Position numbers and translations under genes: made by a program. Shown here piece after piece: positions 1-9,230 of a stretch of DNA of 64,000 nucleotides. Within the stretch, counting starts at the first letter, position 1. The number at the start of each line of letters is the position of its first letter. This DNA comes from UBA1141 sp963665155 (GTDB lineage Bacteria > Chloroflexota > Dehalococcoidia > Lucifugimonadales > UBA3495): the NCBI GenBank assembly GCA_963665155.2, contig OY761986.2, positions 1,054,001-1,118,000 of the forward strand, written 5' to 3'. The notes below the pieces were generated by a model. That model saw only the letters and a list, made by a program, of their open reading frames with translations. It was not told the origin of the DNA and did no database searches.

Positions 1-411
1 GCCCCAGTAGGCGACGACGACGGCCACCGGATTTCACTGACCAGCGAAGAAGCCAACGAGGTCGATTGGGCGTTGTTTGGCTTCAGCGCAAACAAGATGA
101 ACGAGGACATCGAGCGAAGTGCCCGGTCCCTGGCCAACATAGAGCCCGACCTTATGGTATATGCCTGTACTTCGGGGACTTGGCACAAGGGCAACTTGGC
201 CTTCGATCGCCAGATCTCCGAAACAATAACCTCCGCCAGCGGTGTACCTTCGATAACCGCAGTGGGTTCTTGCGTTGAGGCCATGCGTTTCATGGGGTCC
301 CAGCGGATCAGCATCGCCGGACCGTATCGTAACTTCCATCTGCGAAACAGGTTGAAGCCCTTTCTGGAAGAAGCGGGGTTCACGGTTGTCAGCGCCGATG
401 GTGAACCTTGA
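1..411 (+). pseudogene. Maleate isomerase / Asp-Glu racemase family, both ends missing
   Basis: Frame 1 is open from the first base of the window, so the 5' end lies outside. The segment VYACTSGTW carries the conserved Cys after a hydrophobic strand. The later stretch GPYRNFHLRNRLKPFLEEAGF resembles the second domain of the maleate cis-trans isomerase / arylmalonate decarboxylase group. The family is about 240-250 residues with a second Cys near the C-terminus; that part is absent here. The reading frame stops at TGA 409-411, exactly where an IS1182-type element begins, and no continuation is visible beyond the element. I infer a gene cut by insertion with its 3' part lost. The family assignment is good; the substrate is unknown. 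Confidence 0.6.
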
Positions 412-2390
412 TTTGTTCGTAAAAACCCCTCGCCAGCCTGGGGCAAGGTGGGGATAATGTAATAAAAGGGCGTTGGGGCAGCGCCTGGCCGAGGGAGGGG
501 AGGATGTTCCGAATACGAGACCCGCAAGAGAGCCTCTGGCAGTCCCAGTTCCTGGTGACGCCGAAGAAGGCTAAGCGTCTGGAGAGAAGTTGGGCCGAGG
601 TTTTCCGAAACGAGGCGCTCCCCCTGATTGACGAGGAGCGCTTTGCTCCCATGTACTGCGTGGACAACGGCCGTCCCAACCGGGCGGTGCAGACCGTCCT
701 CGGGGTCCACCTCCTCAAAGAGATGTTCAACCTCACCGACGATGAAGCTCTGGAACAACTAGAGTTCAACCTGCTCTGGCACCACGCCCTGCGGCTGGAC
801 ATCGAGGAGACCCACCTGCCCCAGAAGACCCTCCACAACTTCCGAGTTCGCCTGATGCAGCACGACGGTGGCCGGCTGGCTTTCCAGGAGACCACGGACC
901 GGATCATCCAGGCGCTGGGCATACGCACCGGAAAGCAACGGCTGGACTCCACCCACATCATGAGCAACATCGCCACACTCACCCGGCTGGGCCTGTTCTG
1001 TGAGACGATGCGGTTGTTCCTGCGGGCCTTGCGCTGGGAGCACCCAGAGCTTCGCCCTGGGGTTCCGGAGGGCCTCCTAGGGCGCTATTTGAAGGAAGAA
1101 GACGAGGCGACCCACTACGAGGACGCCCGCACGGGGGAGGGTCGGCGACGCCTTTCGGTCTGTGCCCGGGACCTCTACCGGCTGGTGGACCGGTTCCATG
1201 GCACGACTGCTGCCCAGCTGGAGGAGTACCGGCTGCTGGAGCGGCTGCTGCGGGAGCAGTGCCATGTGGGCAAACACCGGGACGGGCACCCCAGGGACGA
1301 TGACGACGATGCTGGGGAATGCAAGGTGCCCGTGGCCTTGAAGGACCCGAAGCAGGTGTCCGCCGACTCGCTGCAATCGCCCCACGACCCGGATGTGACC
1401 TACAGCGGCCACAAGGGGAAGGGGTACGAGGTGCAGGTGGCGGAGACCTGCCACGAGGAGAACGCCACCCAGCTCATCACCCACGTGGAGGTGACCCCCT
1501 CGAGTGGGAGCGACACCGACGTGAGCGTGCCGGTCGTTGACGGGCTCGCGGAGCGGAAGGTCCGACCGGACGAGCTCTTCGCCGACACGGCGTATGGGTC
1601 GGGCCGCAATGCCTTCGAAGCCTCGCGCCGGGGAACGGAACTGGTGAGCCCGGTGGCGGGGTCGGCGCCGGGGAACTCGCACGAAGGAGAGGGTGACGGA
1701 CCACCGCCGCTCACCGCCGCGGACTTTCAGATCGACGTCACAGGGGAGCAGGCCACGGTGTGCCCCGCCGGCCACCCGTCCATCGAGGAGCACGAGTTGG
1801 AGGATGCGCCGGAGCGGGTAGAGGTCCACTTTGCCAGGACAACATGCGAGCCCTGCCCCTTGCGGTCCCGTTGCCCAGTGAAGCTGGACCGGCGTGCGGG
1901 GGCCTACGTCCTCAAGGCGGACCTGGTGAAGGTGAACATCGAGCGGCGCCGGAGGGCCGAGGCCACCGAGGAGTGGCGCAAGCGGTATGCCATAAGGGCT
2001 GGTATCGAGGGAACGAACTCCGAGCTGAAGCGCGCCCACGGGCTTGGGCGCTTGCGGGTGAGAGGGGGCCGTCGGGTGCGGCTTGCCGTCTACCTGAAGG
2101 CGTTGGCGTGCAACTTCAAGCGGATGGTCCATGCACGCCTGGTGGAGATGGAGAACACGGCTCAGCGGGCGGTCGGGACGGCACCTGCGGTCACGGCCGC
2201 ATGAGGGCGCCGCTCCACAGCTTCCACCGGGTGCCCTGAGCCACGAAGGGGTACCGCAAGGGGATCACGCTTGTCCTGAGCGCGGCAGATGGTGCGGTGA
2301 GGCCAGCAGCCGGCATCCCGTGGCCTCCTCCCTTCCAGGCCCCTTCGCACGCCAGGGTTCATCTCAAACAGGCCTTTTTGCGAGGGAATC
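410..2390 (+). mobile_element. IS1182-family insertion sequence
   Basis: A full-length transposase (504-2204) is flanked by imperfect inverted ends. The left end at 410-429 reads GATTTGTTCGTAAAAACCCC. The reverse complement of 2371-2390 reads GATTCCCTCGCAAAAAGGCC, sharing GATT, TCG and the A run. I see no clear direct target repeat outside the ends, so the exact borders are approximate. It truncates the upstream racemase-like gene. Confidence 0.6.
504..2204 (+). CDS. IS1182-family DDE transposase
   Basis: 566 residues. The N-terminal part (about 1-120) has the DUF772-like pattern found in IS1182/IS5-type transposases (VDNGRPNRAVQTVLGVHLLK). DDE catalytic residues are recognisable: D in KQRLDSTHIMSNI (about residue 150), D in ELFADTAYGSGRNAFEA (about 360) and E in IRAGIEGTNSELKRAHG (about 505). 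A Cys cluster (CPAGH, CEPCPLRSRC) lies between the last two, as is typical of IS1182. There is no internal stop or frameshift, so it could be active. A long minus-strand open frame over the same bases is a shadow. A second, diverged IS1182-type transposase is at 57792-59579. Confidence 0.9.
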   Translation: MFRIRDPQESLWQSQFLVTPKKAKRLERSWAEVFRNEALPLIDEERFAPMYCVDNGRPNRAVQTVLGVHLLKEMFNLTDDEALEQLEFNLLWHHALRLDIEETHLPQKTLHNFRVRLMQHDGGRLAFQETTDRIIQALGIRTGKQRLDSTHIMSNIATLTRLGLFCETMRLFLRALRWEHPELRPGVPEGLLGRYLKEEDEATHYEDARTGEGRRRLSVCARDLYRLVDRFHGTTAAQLEEYRLLERLLREQCHVGKHRDGHPRDDDDDAGECKVPVALKDPKQVSADSLQSPHDPDVTYSGHKGKGYEVQVAETCHEENATQLITHVEVTPSSGSDTDVSVPVVDGLAERKVRPDELFADTAYGSGRNAFEASRRGTELVSPVAGSAPGNSHEGEGDGPPPLTAADFQIDVTGEQATVCPAGHPSIEEHELEDAPERVEVHFARTTCEPCPLRSRCPVKLDRRAGAYVLKADLVKVNIERRRRAEATEEWRKRYAIRAGIEGTNSELKRAHGLGRLRVRGGRRVRLAVYLKALACNFKRMVHARLVEMENTAQRAVGTAPAVTAA

Positions 2391-2538
2391 ATGCTTGGCT
2401 TCTGTCGTTGGTAGTGGGACTTGCTTTGATCTAGCTATTGCCGCATTTAGAACGTGGGCCGGGCTAGGCTATGGGCATGGCAGCCAGGGCTCTCACCTCT
2501 CACATTGGAATAAAAATGGAATCAAACCGGAGGGAAAT

Positions 2539-2835
2539 ATGCTTTATCTCGTCGTCACCAAGCCTGCCCCAACCCGTCCTTCGGAGGTACGAGCTAATCG
2601 ACAACGGCTCTGGGAATGGGCGCGGCCTCTTATGGATAGCGGTGTCATAAGAGACCGGGCGATGTATGCAAAGGTGGGCCGGGGCGCCATGGCAGTATTC
2701 GACGTAGAGTCAAACGAAGAATTGCATCGGTTATTGAGCCAATGGCTCGAGTTTGTACCGGCGGAGGTTGAGGTTTACCCGCTGATGGATCACGACGCCA
2801 TGGATACCTTCCTGAGTGAGCAGCCAACGGAATAA
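2539..2835 (+). CDS. Small muconolactone-isomerase-like (MIase/DUF3303-type) protein
   Basis: 98 residues, starting at ATG 2539, which has a good ribosome site (GGAGGGAAAT) just before it. A longer upstream frame exists but runs into IS DNA and is not credible. The sequence MLYLVVTKPAPTRP followed by a long amphipathic segment, G...RDRAMYAKVGRGAMAVFDVESNEELHRLL and a terminal PLM.H.AMDTFL fits the dimeric ferredoxin-like fold of muconolactone isomerase-like proteins. No substrate can be named. It stands alone between the IS element and the LRR gene. Confidence 0.55.
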   Translation: MLYLVVTKPAPTRPSEVRANRQRLWEWARPLMDSGVIRDRAMYAKVGRGAMAVFDVESNEELHRLLSQWLEFVPAEVEVYPLMDHDAMDTFLSEQPTE

Positions 2836-3190
2836 TCCAAAGTTAGCCGGTATCGGCCATGGCTACGCGATTGGACTGCTAACCAGATAATTTGGCGCAT
2901 AATTTACGTTCTAGCCGCGACGGTCCTGTTGTAGGTCGCCCGTGCCGGGCAAGCCGAACTTCCCTACGGCTCTCATTAATGGGAAACCATATCGACAAAC
3001 AAAAGAGAGACTTGGAAATTCCAAGCCCCTCTATCTTATATGCCTGATCAACTCCTGAATTGCATTCATCCCTCTGTCCCAGCGCTGTGCTACCATTCCT
3101 ACAAACCACTCCATTTTCTTTTAGTTGTGTACTTTTAGTTGTGTACTACGAAGACACCATGCGGCACGGGCCTGAGTAGAGAGTTCCGAA
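2836..3190. other. Intergenic region
   Basis: No convincing coding frame. It carries a 14-bp tandem repeat just before the LRR gene, listed separately. Confidence 0.5.
3119..3146. repeat. 14-bp tandem repeat upstream of the LRR gene
   Basis: TTTTAGTTGTGTAC occurs twice without a gap (3119-3132 and 3133-3146), 45 bp before the LRR start codon. Confidence 0.85.
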
Positions 3191-4111
3191 ATGGACCAAG
3201 AAAAACTAGCCGAACTAATAGATAGAGCGCGAAATAGCGGGACCACTATTCTGTCCCTGGGTGGGGCGGATTTGGAGTCCTTGCCTGCTGAGATAGGCGA
3301 CCTGATAAACCTGACAGAGCTGGACTTGCGTTACAACCAGTTGACGGAATTGCCACCGGAAATTGGCAACCTGACTAACTTGACCAAGCTGGAACTGGCC
3401 TACAATCAGTTGACGGCACTGCCCCCCGAGATAGGCGGCTTGACTGGCTTCACCAGGCTGGACTTGAGCAACAACCAGTTGACAGGTTTGCCCGCCGAAA
3501 TTGGCAACCTAACAAACCTGACGGACCTGGAACTACAACGGAACCAGTTGACGGAATTGCCTGCCAACTTAGGCAACCTGACTGGCTTGACCATGTTGCT
3601 GTTGACGAATAACCAGTTAGCAGTATTGCCAGCCGAGATGGGCAACCTGGCCAGCTTGAACAGGTTGCACCTAGCCAACAACCGGTTGACTGAATTGATC
3701 CCGGAAATCGGCAACCTGTCATGCCTGACTAGTCTGGGCTTGTCGCGCAACGGGCTGACGGAACTCCCTCCCGAGATCGGCAACCTGGCCTCCCTCACCC
3801 ATCTGAGCGTGGGCAATAACCAGCTGACGGCATTGCCCCCGGAGATAGGCAATCTGATCAACCTGAATAAGCTGGACCTGCAACACAACCAACTGACGGA
3901 GTTGCCGCCAGAGATAGGCAATTTGGCCGGTCTGGACAGGCTGGACTTGCCCTACAACCTGCTGACATCCCTGCCGCCTCAGATCGGGAACCTGACCGCC
4001 CTCACCAAGCTGGACGTGACCAACAACCAATTGACGTCACTACCAGTTGAAATAGCCAACCTGACCGGCCTAACCTGGCTAAAAGTCTTGGACAACCGCT
4101 TGGAGGAATAG
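3191..4111 (+). CDS. Leucine-rich-repeat protein
   Basis: 306 residues made almost entirely of a 23-residue repeat of the form LPPEIGNLTNLTKLDLxxNQLT. I count 12 LPxEIGNL-type units from about residue 33 to the end. Units are nearly identical, pointing to recent internal duplication. There is no signal peptide or transmembrane segment, so a cytoplasmic protein-binding role is most likely. The N-terminal 30 residues (MDQEKLAELIDRARNSGT) form a short charged cap. Similar LRR proteins are frequent in host-associated Chloroflexota and planctomycetes, but nothing in the neighbourhood identifies a partner. Confidence 0.9.
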   Translation: MDQEKLAELIDRARNSGTTILSLGGADLESLPAEIGDLINLTELDLRYNQLTELPPEIGNLTNLTKLELAYNQLTALPPEIGGLTGFTRLDLSNNQLTGLPAEIGNLTNLTDLELQRNQLTELPANLGNLTGLTMLLLTNNQLAVLPAEMGNLASLNRLHLANNRLTELIPEIGNLSCLTSLGLSRNGLTELPPEIGNLASLTHLSVGNNQLTALPPEIGNLINLNKLDLQHNQLTELPPEIGNLAGLDRLDLPYNLLTSLPPQIGNLTALTKLDVTNNQLTSLPVEIANLTGLTWLKVLDNRLEE

Positions 4112-4273
4112 TCCTCCAGGAAAGGCGACCTGAATAGAGCGACTAGGCGGTCGTACCATAATGACCCCATCCATAACTAGCAATACAAGCGCAGTAGCCA
4201 GTTACACCACCCGGCCCAGTGGTGTAATCAACTTCTATAGCCAGACCCACCCGCAGTTGCGCCCACATCTCCG

Positions 4274-4303
4274 TTGACAACCCACTGCGGAAAATCCTAC
4301 ACT
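4274..4303 (+). promoter_or_regulatory. Sigma-70-like promoter of tRNA-Ala
   Basis: TTGACA at 4274-4279 and TACACT at 4298-4303, 18 bp apart, end 11 bp before the mature tRNA start. Confidence 0.6.
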
Positions 4304-4314
4304 GGAAGCCTAGT

Positions 4315-4389
4315 GGGGGTGTAGCTCAGCGGGAGAGCACCTGCTTTGCATGCAGGGGGCCAAGGGTTCGATTCCCTTCACCTCCACCA
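4315..4389 (+). tRNA. tRNA-Ala (TGC)
   Basis: The acceptor strands GGGGGTG (4315-4321) and CACCTCC (4379-4385) pair with one G-T. The anticodon arm is CCTGC-TTTGCAT-GCAGG with anticodon TGC, and the T arm is AAGGG-TTCGATT-CCCTT. CCA is encoded at 4387-4389. Confidence 0.95.
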
Positions 4390-4631
4390 ACTTGACCACA
4401 CCGCGATGGCTCTCACCATGTGGGCTTGTTGCTTGGAATGCCTCTTCACCCACTCGGCAGTGCGTTATTGCCCAACCTTATTTGTTCATGCGAGAGCAAT
4501 CGGTTCACCCTTTAGAAACAGGGACTCTCGTGATGTGCGCTGGATAATCGGGACTGCGCGGCACCTAATTCTTAACCCGGCTGAACCTCAGGCTACAGTC
4601 TCCAACTTGATCCACCAACTGATAAAAGGCG

Positions 4632-4931
4632 ATGACAGAAAATAACCGCATTCTAATTCTAGGCCGTGAACAAGAATCGGTGGATGAAGTCACCAGACTT
4701 CTGGAAGGCGTTGGCTGCACCGTGGCCAGTACCCTAAACGACGAGGTGGCCATCGACCTGGCTGGCTCATCGGGTTACGATGCTTTAATAATCGAGAGCC
4801 AGGTGTCGGAAAACGACAGCCGGTACGTCACTACGAAAGCCAGGTCCGTCAACTCCACCATCGCTGTAATCGTGGTTAGCGCCGCGGAATCCGCATTGAC
4901 CCAGCTGCGGCAAGCAGGCGTTACCCTTTAG
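4632..4931 (+). CDS. Degenerate response-regulator receiver-like protein
   Basis: 99 residues. The layout RILILGREQESVDEVTRLLEGVGC...YDALIIESQVSEND...IAVIVVSA follows the alternating strand-helix pattern of a CheY-like receiver domain. The phospho-acceptor Asp expected in the DALIIES strand is not present, and the C-terminal helix and Lys are missing, as the protein stops at about residue 99 of a usual 115-120. It is therefore a non-phosphorylatable pseudo-receiver or a remnant. It starts at ATG 4632 with no strong ribosome site and has no partner kinase nearby. Confidence 0.45.
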   Translation: MTENNRILILGREQESVDEVTRLLEGVGCTVASTLNDEVAIDLAGSSGYDALIIESQVSENDSRYVTTKARSVNSTIAVIVVSAAESALTQLRQAGVTL

Positions 4932-5328
4932 CCTCACGTTTAGGCCGCCTCGTGGATTCAAGTGTGCCCCTTCAGACCGCAGCCAATATTCGGTCAATTT
5001 GCCCTAGAACAGTGAGTACCCTTTCAACTTGCAGAGGATGGACGTGGAAAGTTTCGTCTCGATAAATCCCGTCTTTTCCTAACCGCAATTTTCCTCCACG
5101 CCGACGTGGATGCGGCTACCCCGACACCACGGCGATTGAGACTTGCCGGTCCACGGCTCAATGCCGTTCCCGCTTAGTCCACGCAAGTTTGTTTTTGCGG
5201 CGAGCGCTGCATGAGGAAGCGAGCGATACTCCACAACACCCTAAAATAGACAGGTAATTTGCGACCTGTATCATTACCGGGTTATGATGTAAACTCAATC
5301 CGTAGAATATTCTTGAGGTGCCTATTCT
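4932..5328. other. Intergenic region, nothing recognised
   Basis: 397 bp with no credible frame, RNA gene or strong hairpin. It would contain the promoter of the E2 gene that follows. Confidence 0.5.
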
Positions 5329-6389
5329 ATGGCCAATTGCCCACGGTGCACGCAGGAATACACGCCGGAACCCGACAATAATTTCTGCGATAACTGCAGG
5401 TTTCCGTTGACTGAAAATCAGGGTGCCGGACCGGATGTTGGCAGTCAGGAATATACGGTGGATGATGCAGATTCCGAAAAACCTTCAGCGATCTCTGATT
5501 CAGTCGGAAACGCCGAACCCATAACCCCTGGTGGCCTGCCTGTTTCTGAAGTTGCGGGCAACACAAAAGTTCAAGCAGTAGACGCTGATTTGGTGGTTGG
5601 TGGGAACTACACGGTGAACAACACCGGCATTTCGACCAAGACCGCGGCCTGTGCAGTTCTTGCATCGCCGGTCCCAAAATCGCCTGCGCCGTGTGCAACG
5701 ATCAATTGCCGATCAGCGAGACGTTCACCTGCCGCCGTTACAAACGCATTGCAGGCAACGACCACTTGGACCCCGAACGGGAAGAGTTGTGTATGGAATG
5801 CAGCGCTAAATGGTCGCAGGTGATGGGCGCCATTGAGCGGGACGCAGTCGGTATATCGATGGACGGCACCGTCGTGGGCCGGGACGATGTGGAATTAGTG
5901 GACGGGGTGTTGCGAACTAAGGACGGCAAGCCTGTGTCCACTATCAAAGAAAATATCTGGTATGCCGTTCCTAAGCAATGGTACCGGGTAAGGGCTAGTC
6001 TGTTGCGGCGCGAGCAACAAGCAATGCGGCGATTTTACCCGGATCTCCAGTTGCAGACCGCCGACAACGGTGACTTGTTTTGGCAGGGCGCAGTGAGCAC
6101 TTGGACCGGAAACGCCTACGAAATACAATTGCGCTATCCTGCTGCGTTTCCCCACAGGCCCCCTAAGGCCTACGTGGTGAACCCCAAGATAGAGCAGAGC
6201 CGCCATATATACCCCGATGGTCATCTGTGCTTGTTTCACCGGGACGACAAAACCTGGGAGATGAACACCACCTGCGCCACCGTAATGTCTTGGATTTCCC
6301 TCTGGCTGCATTGCTATGAGGTTTGGCTGGAAACGGGCTCTTGGCCCAGGAAAGAACACGACGAAATGGTCATTACTACCAACTATTAG
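5329..6389 (+). pseudogene. Zinc-ribbon / B-box-like / E2 (UBC-fold) fusion, one frameshift
   Basis: Two frames together encode one protein of about 353 residues. The first (from ATG 5329) begins with a double-Cys zinc ribbon, CPRCTQEYTPEPDNNFCDNC, then a linker ending GGNYTVNNTG. The second frame, readable from about 5640, gives CSSC...CAVC...CRRY...CMEC, a second zinc module. A UBC-like E2 domain follows: YPAAFPHRPPKAYVVNP, HIYPDGHLCLF with the candidate catalytic Cys, and the bacterial-E2 tail WISLWLHCYEVWLETGSW. The total length (1061 nt) is one base short of a continuous frame; the lesion lies near 5640-5655. E2 enzymes receive an activated ubiquitin-like protein from E1 on this Cys. The partner E1 and JAB genes follow after an IS element. 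Real mutation and sequencing indel cannot be separated here. Confidence 0.75.
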
Positions 6390-6401
6390 GGCAACTACTA
6401 G

Positions 6402-7871
6402 TATTACAACGTCAGTTAGTTTGATAGGATGACTGTGTAGCCGGAGAGGGAATAGGCGGGTGAGGTGGGGATGTGGATGCGGCAGCTTTCGAGCAGGTGT
6501 ACGGGTCATTTCGGGATTTTCACGCTTACTTCGCGCCGCTGTTTGGCCGCCGGGAGACGCGGGAGCACAGCGGTCATTATCTCCAGGCCCTGCTGGTACA
6601 GTCTGGGGAGCGGCGCAACGCTGAGAACCTGTCGGAGACGGTTCCGGGGTCAGCCCGAGGGATGCAGCGGTTTCTCACCGATTCTCCCTGGGACGATGAG
6701 GTGATTATAGGACGGCTGCAGGAGTACCTGGGAACCCGGCTGGAGCATCCGGAAGGGGTGTGGGTGCTGGACGGCAGCGACTTTCCCAAGCAGGGGAGGA
6801 AGTCGGTGGGAGTGGCCCGGCAGTACTGCGGGAGGCTGGGGAAGGTGGCCAACTGCCAGGCGGGGATGTTCCTGGCCTATGTCAGCCCGTTGGGACGGGC
6901 ATTGGTGGACAAGGGGCTGTATCTGCCCGAGAGTTGGACCTCGGACAAAGACCGGTGTGAGGCGGCGGGTGTGCCGGAGGATAGGCAGGGCTACCGGTCC
7001 AAGACGGAGTTGGCCTTGGAGATGGTGGGGCGGGCGCAGGAGCGGGGCCACCTGAAGGCTGGATGGGTCGCGGCGGACGACGCCTTCGGGATGTCGCCGT
7101 CCTTCCGGGAGGGCCTGGCGGCCTTGGGGATGTGGTACGTGCTGGACGTTCCGTCCGGCTTTACGGTGTGGCCGCCGGAGCCTGCCTGGACCAGTGCGGA
7201 GTATCAGGGATTCGGGCGTCCCCGCAAACCCAGGCTGCGAGACGGTCAGCGCCGGACCATGGAGCAGCGCAGCGACGAGTTGCCGGAGGAGGCCTGGCGT
7301 GAGATTACGGTGGCCGAGGGAAGCCAGGGGCCACGCAGCTACCTTTTCAGCGCCCAGAGGGTGCGACCGACCAGCAGGCGCAAGCCCGGCGAAATCCACT
7401 GGGCCGTCTACCGCCGGAACCGGGACGGCAGCGAACCCCGCTACTACCTGTCCAATGCTCCGGAGGATACCCCGTTGGAGACCCTGGCATACGTGGGAGG
7501 CTCCCGTTGGCGTATAGAAACGGAGTTTGAGACGGAGTTTGAGACGGAGAAAAGCGACGTAGGCCTGGACGAGTACGAGACCCGCACCTGGGCTGGCTGG
7601 CATCACCACGTGGCCCTGTGCCTGCTGGGCGGAGCTTTTCTGCTGAGCCTGCAACAGGCTTGGGGGGAAAAAGATGCCCCGGATCACGAAGCCGCAGGTC
7701 TACCGGGTGGTGCGGGAAATGCTGCCCCGGGAACGGTTCGGGCCAACCGAGTTGCTGCGGTGGCTTGAGGATACGCAGGACAGTAACGAACGGGCCAAAC
7801 GCTCCCATGCCAAGCGCCGCGCCGCCATGCGGGCATCACCCCACATCCCTCCCTGAACTGACGTTGTAATA
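6402..7871 (+). mobile_element. IS701-family insertion sequence with CTAG target duplication
   Basis: 1470 bp. Perfect 16-bp inverted ends are TATTACAACGTCAGTT at 6402-6417 and its reverse complement at 7856-7871. CTAG is present on both sides (6398-6401 and 7872-7875). A 4-bp YTAR target duplication is the known habit of IS701 elements. It separates the E2 gene from the E1/JAB pair. Confidence 0.92.
6473..7856 (+). pseudogene. IS701-family transposase, frameshifted near the C-terminus
   Basis: Starts at GTG 6473. DDE-type residues are seen in WVLDGSDFPKQG, VAADDAFGMSP and the E-rich RIETEFE block, all usual for IS701. The frame goes wrong after LQQAWG at a run of six G (7662-7667). Removing one G gives WGKKMPRITKPQVYRVV and a normal C-terminal tail ending at 7856. 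A 12-bp unit, GAGACGGAGTTT, is repeated at 7517-7549 next to the catalytic Glu, adding extra TEFE copies. With one extra base and a duplication at the active site, this copy is probably inactive, unless the G run supports ribosomal slippage. Confidence 0.8.
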
Positions 7872-7967
7872 CTAGGGTCGTGCCTCATCATTAAGAGGAC
7901 CTATTCCCAACCTCAATTGTTCCCCACGAGTCTCCGGAAGACAGCTTGATTAGCGGAATGGCGGCCC

Positions 7968-9230
7968 ATGTTTGTTGTTCTTGATGAAGATGCGGAACGT
8001 TGTCTGTTTCGCTTGGCCGAAGCAAACAGCGAAGCTACGCCATCCCTTTTAAGTCAAATATCCGCATCATTCAGTGCCGACGAAGACCGGGTGGTGATTG
8101 CATGTAAAGGCGGCAGGAGCCTCTCCCAATCTTCTGGTGAAAGTTTGCCTTTACCCTGCTATATTTCATCCGGCGCGATTCCCTTGAGCCCTGGGGAGCA
8201 TGTCCACTTTGGGTCATTTCCGGCGCTTCTGCTGAGCGTCCCCAGCGGTGTTGGCTCTGCCCTCCAAGCCCATTTTCATTCTTCTGTTTCCGCTTCCCCG
8301 GAGCTGTGCCAAATTGAAGTCATCCGCTTGGAATCAGACCTCTTCAGCCGAGTAAAGGGAATTTTCGACACTCGCATTCTGGCCCCCAAGACCGTTTCGG
8401 TTATCGGCGTGGGAAGCGGAGGAAGCCTGGGCGCCTTGGAGTTGGCCAAGTCGGGGGTAGGCAATTTTATACTTGTGGATTTCGATCGTCTGAAAGCCCA
8501 CAACATCGTTCGCCACGTTTGCGGGATAGCGGACGTCGGTCGTTTCAAGACTCGGGCGGTGCGCGACGCTATGTTGGCCCACAACCCTCAAGCGTCCGTG
8601 GTATGCCACGAGGTTGACATAACTGACGAGCCTGAGTTGCTGGATTTAATCGTCAATGCCAGCGACTTGGTTTTCGTAGCCACTGACAACCAACCGTCCC
8701 GCTACTTAATCAACGAAGCCTGCCTGTCCGCTGGCAAGCCTGCGGTGTACGGCGGGGCTTACGAACGAGCCTTCGCAGGTGAAGTAATCCGAGTGATTCC
8801 CGGTGAAGCAGGTTGCTATGCCTGCGTGAGGCAAGGCTTGGCCCCTACCATGCGGTCTATTGCCAGTCATCAAGACTTAGACTATACCGATGATGAAGAC
8901 TTTGAAGCGGAGCCGGGCTTGGGACTAGACGTGGCTTTTATTGGCCTGATTCACGCAAAACTGGCTTTGCTGACGCTCCTGCGTGACACGTCGTCAACAC
9001 CTGACCCAGCGTCAACACGCGACCCGTCGTCAACAATAAAAGACCTCGACACTCAAATGATTATTTGGGTCAACTCGGCCCGTCCTCAAGACGGGGAGTT
9101 GTTCGCGCGTCCAATGGCACGCCATTTTGTGAAGGTAGCCAAGGTTCGAGACTGCCCTTCCTGCGGGGCTGGCTTTGACGACATTCCGGTGCAAGATGAA
9201 TTCCCTCAAGAGCATGGCGGTCAACCGTGA
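7968..9230 (+). CDS. E1-like (ThiF/MoeB fold) ubiquitin-activating enzyme
   Basis: 420 residues. A poorly conserved N-terminal domain (1-140) precedes an adenylating Rossmann domain. The nucleotide loop is VIGVGSGGSLGALELAKSG (about 145-163), with FILVDFDRLKAHNIVRHV and the Asp of VATDNQPSR. Two CxxC pairs (GCYACVRQG and DCPSCGAGF) form the zinc site usual for ThiF/MoeB/E1 proteins. The family adenylates the C-terminal Gly of a ubiquitin-like protein. An 18-bp repeat (8985-9038) adds a Ser/Thr/Asp/Pro linker between the domain and the second CxxC. The stop overlaps the JAB start (GTGA at 9227-9230), so the two are co-translated. An IS701 element lies upstream, between this gene and the E2. 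Confidence 0.88.
   Translation: MFVVLDEDAERCLFRLAEANSEATPSLLSQISASFSADEDRVVIACKGGRSLSQSSGESLPLPCYISSGAIPLSPGEHVHFGSFPALLLSVPSGVGSALQAHFHSSVSASPELCQIEVIRLESDLFSRVKGIFDTRILAPKTVSVIGVGSGGSLGALELAKSGVGNFILVDFDRLKAHNIVRHVCGIADVGRFKTRAVRDAMLAHNPQASVVCHEVDITDEPELLDLIVNASDLVFVATDNQPSRYLINEACLSAGKPAVYGGAYERAFAGEVIRVIPGEAGCYACVRQGLAPTMRSIASHQDLDYTDDEDFEAEPGLGLDVAFIGLIHAKLALLTLLRDTSSTPDPASTRDPSSTIKDLDTQMIIWVNSARPQDGELFARPMARHFVKVAKVRDCPSCGAGFDDIPVQDEFPQEHGGQP
8985..9038. repeat. Three 18-bp units in the E1 linker
   Basis: Units begin at 8985, 9003 and 9021 with the pattern GAC-CC-G/A-CGTCAACA, encoding D-x-(S/A)-S-T-x three times. Confidence 0.75.

Noticed and set aside
1077..2132. Long minus-strand open frame opposite the first transposase
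   Set aside because: A shadow of GC-rich coding DNA. The plus frame carries the transposase motifs.
4346..4645. Open frame beginning inside tRNA-Ala
   Set aside because: The start lies in the tRNA and the product has no recognisable features.
7662..7680. Programmed frameshift in the IS701 transposase (six G then five A)
   Set aside because: Possible in principle, but IS701 transposases are normally single-frame and this copy also has a duplication at the catalytic Glu, so decay is simpler.
6650..7687. Long minus-strand open frame opposite the IS701 transposase
   Set aside because: A shadow. No recognisable motifs and no ribosome site.
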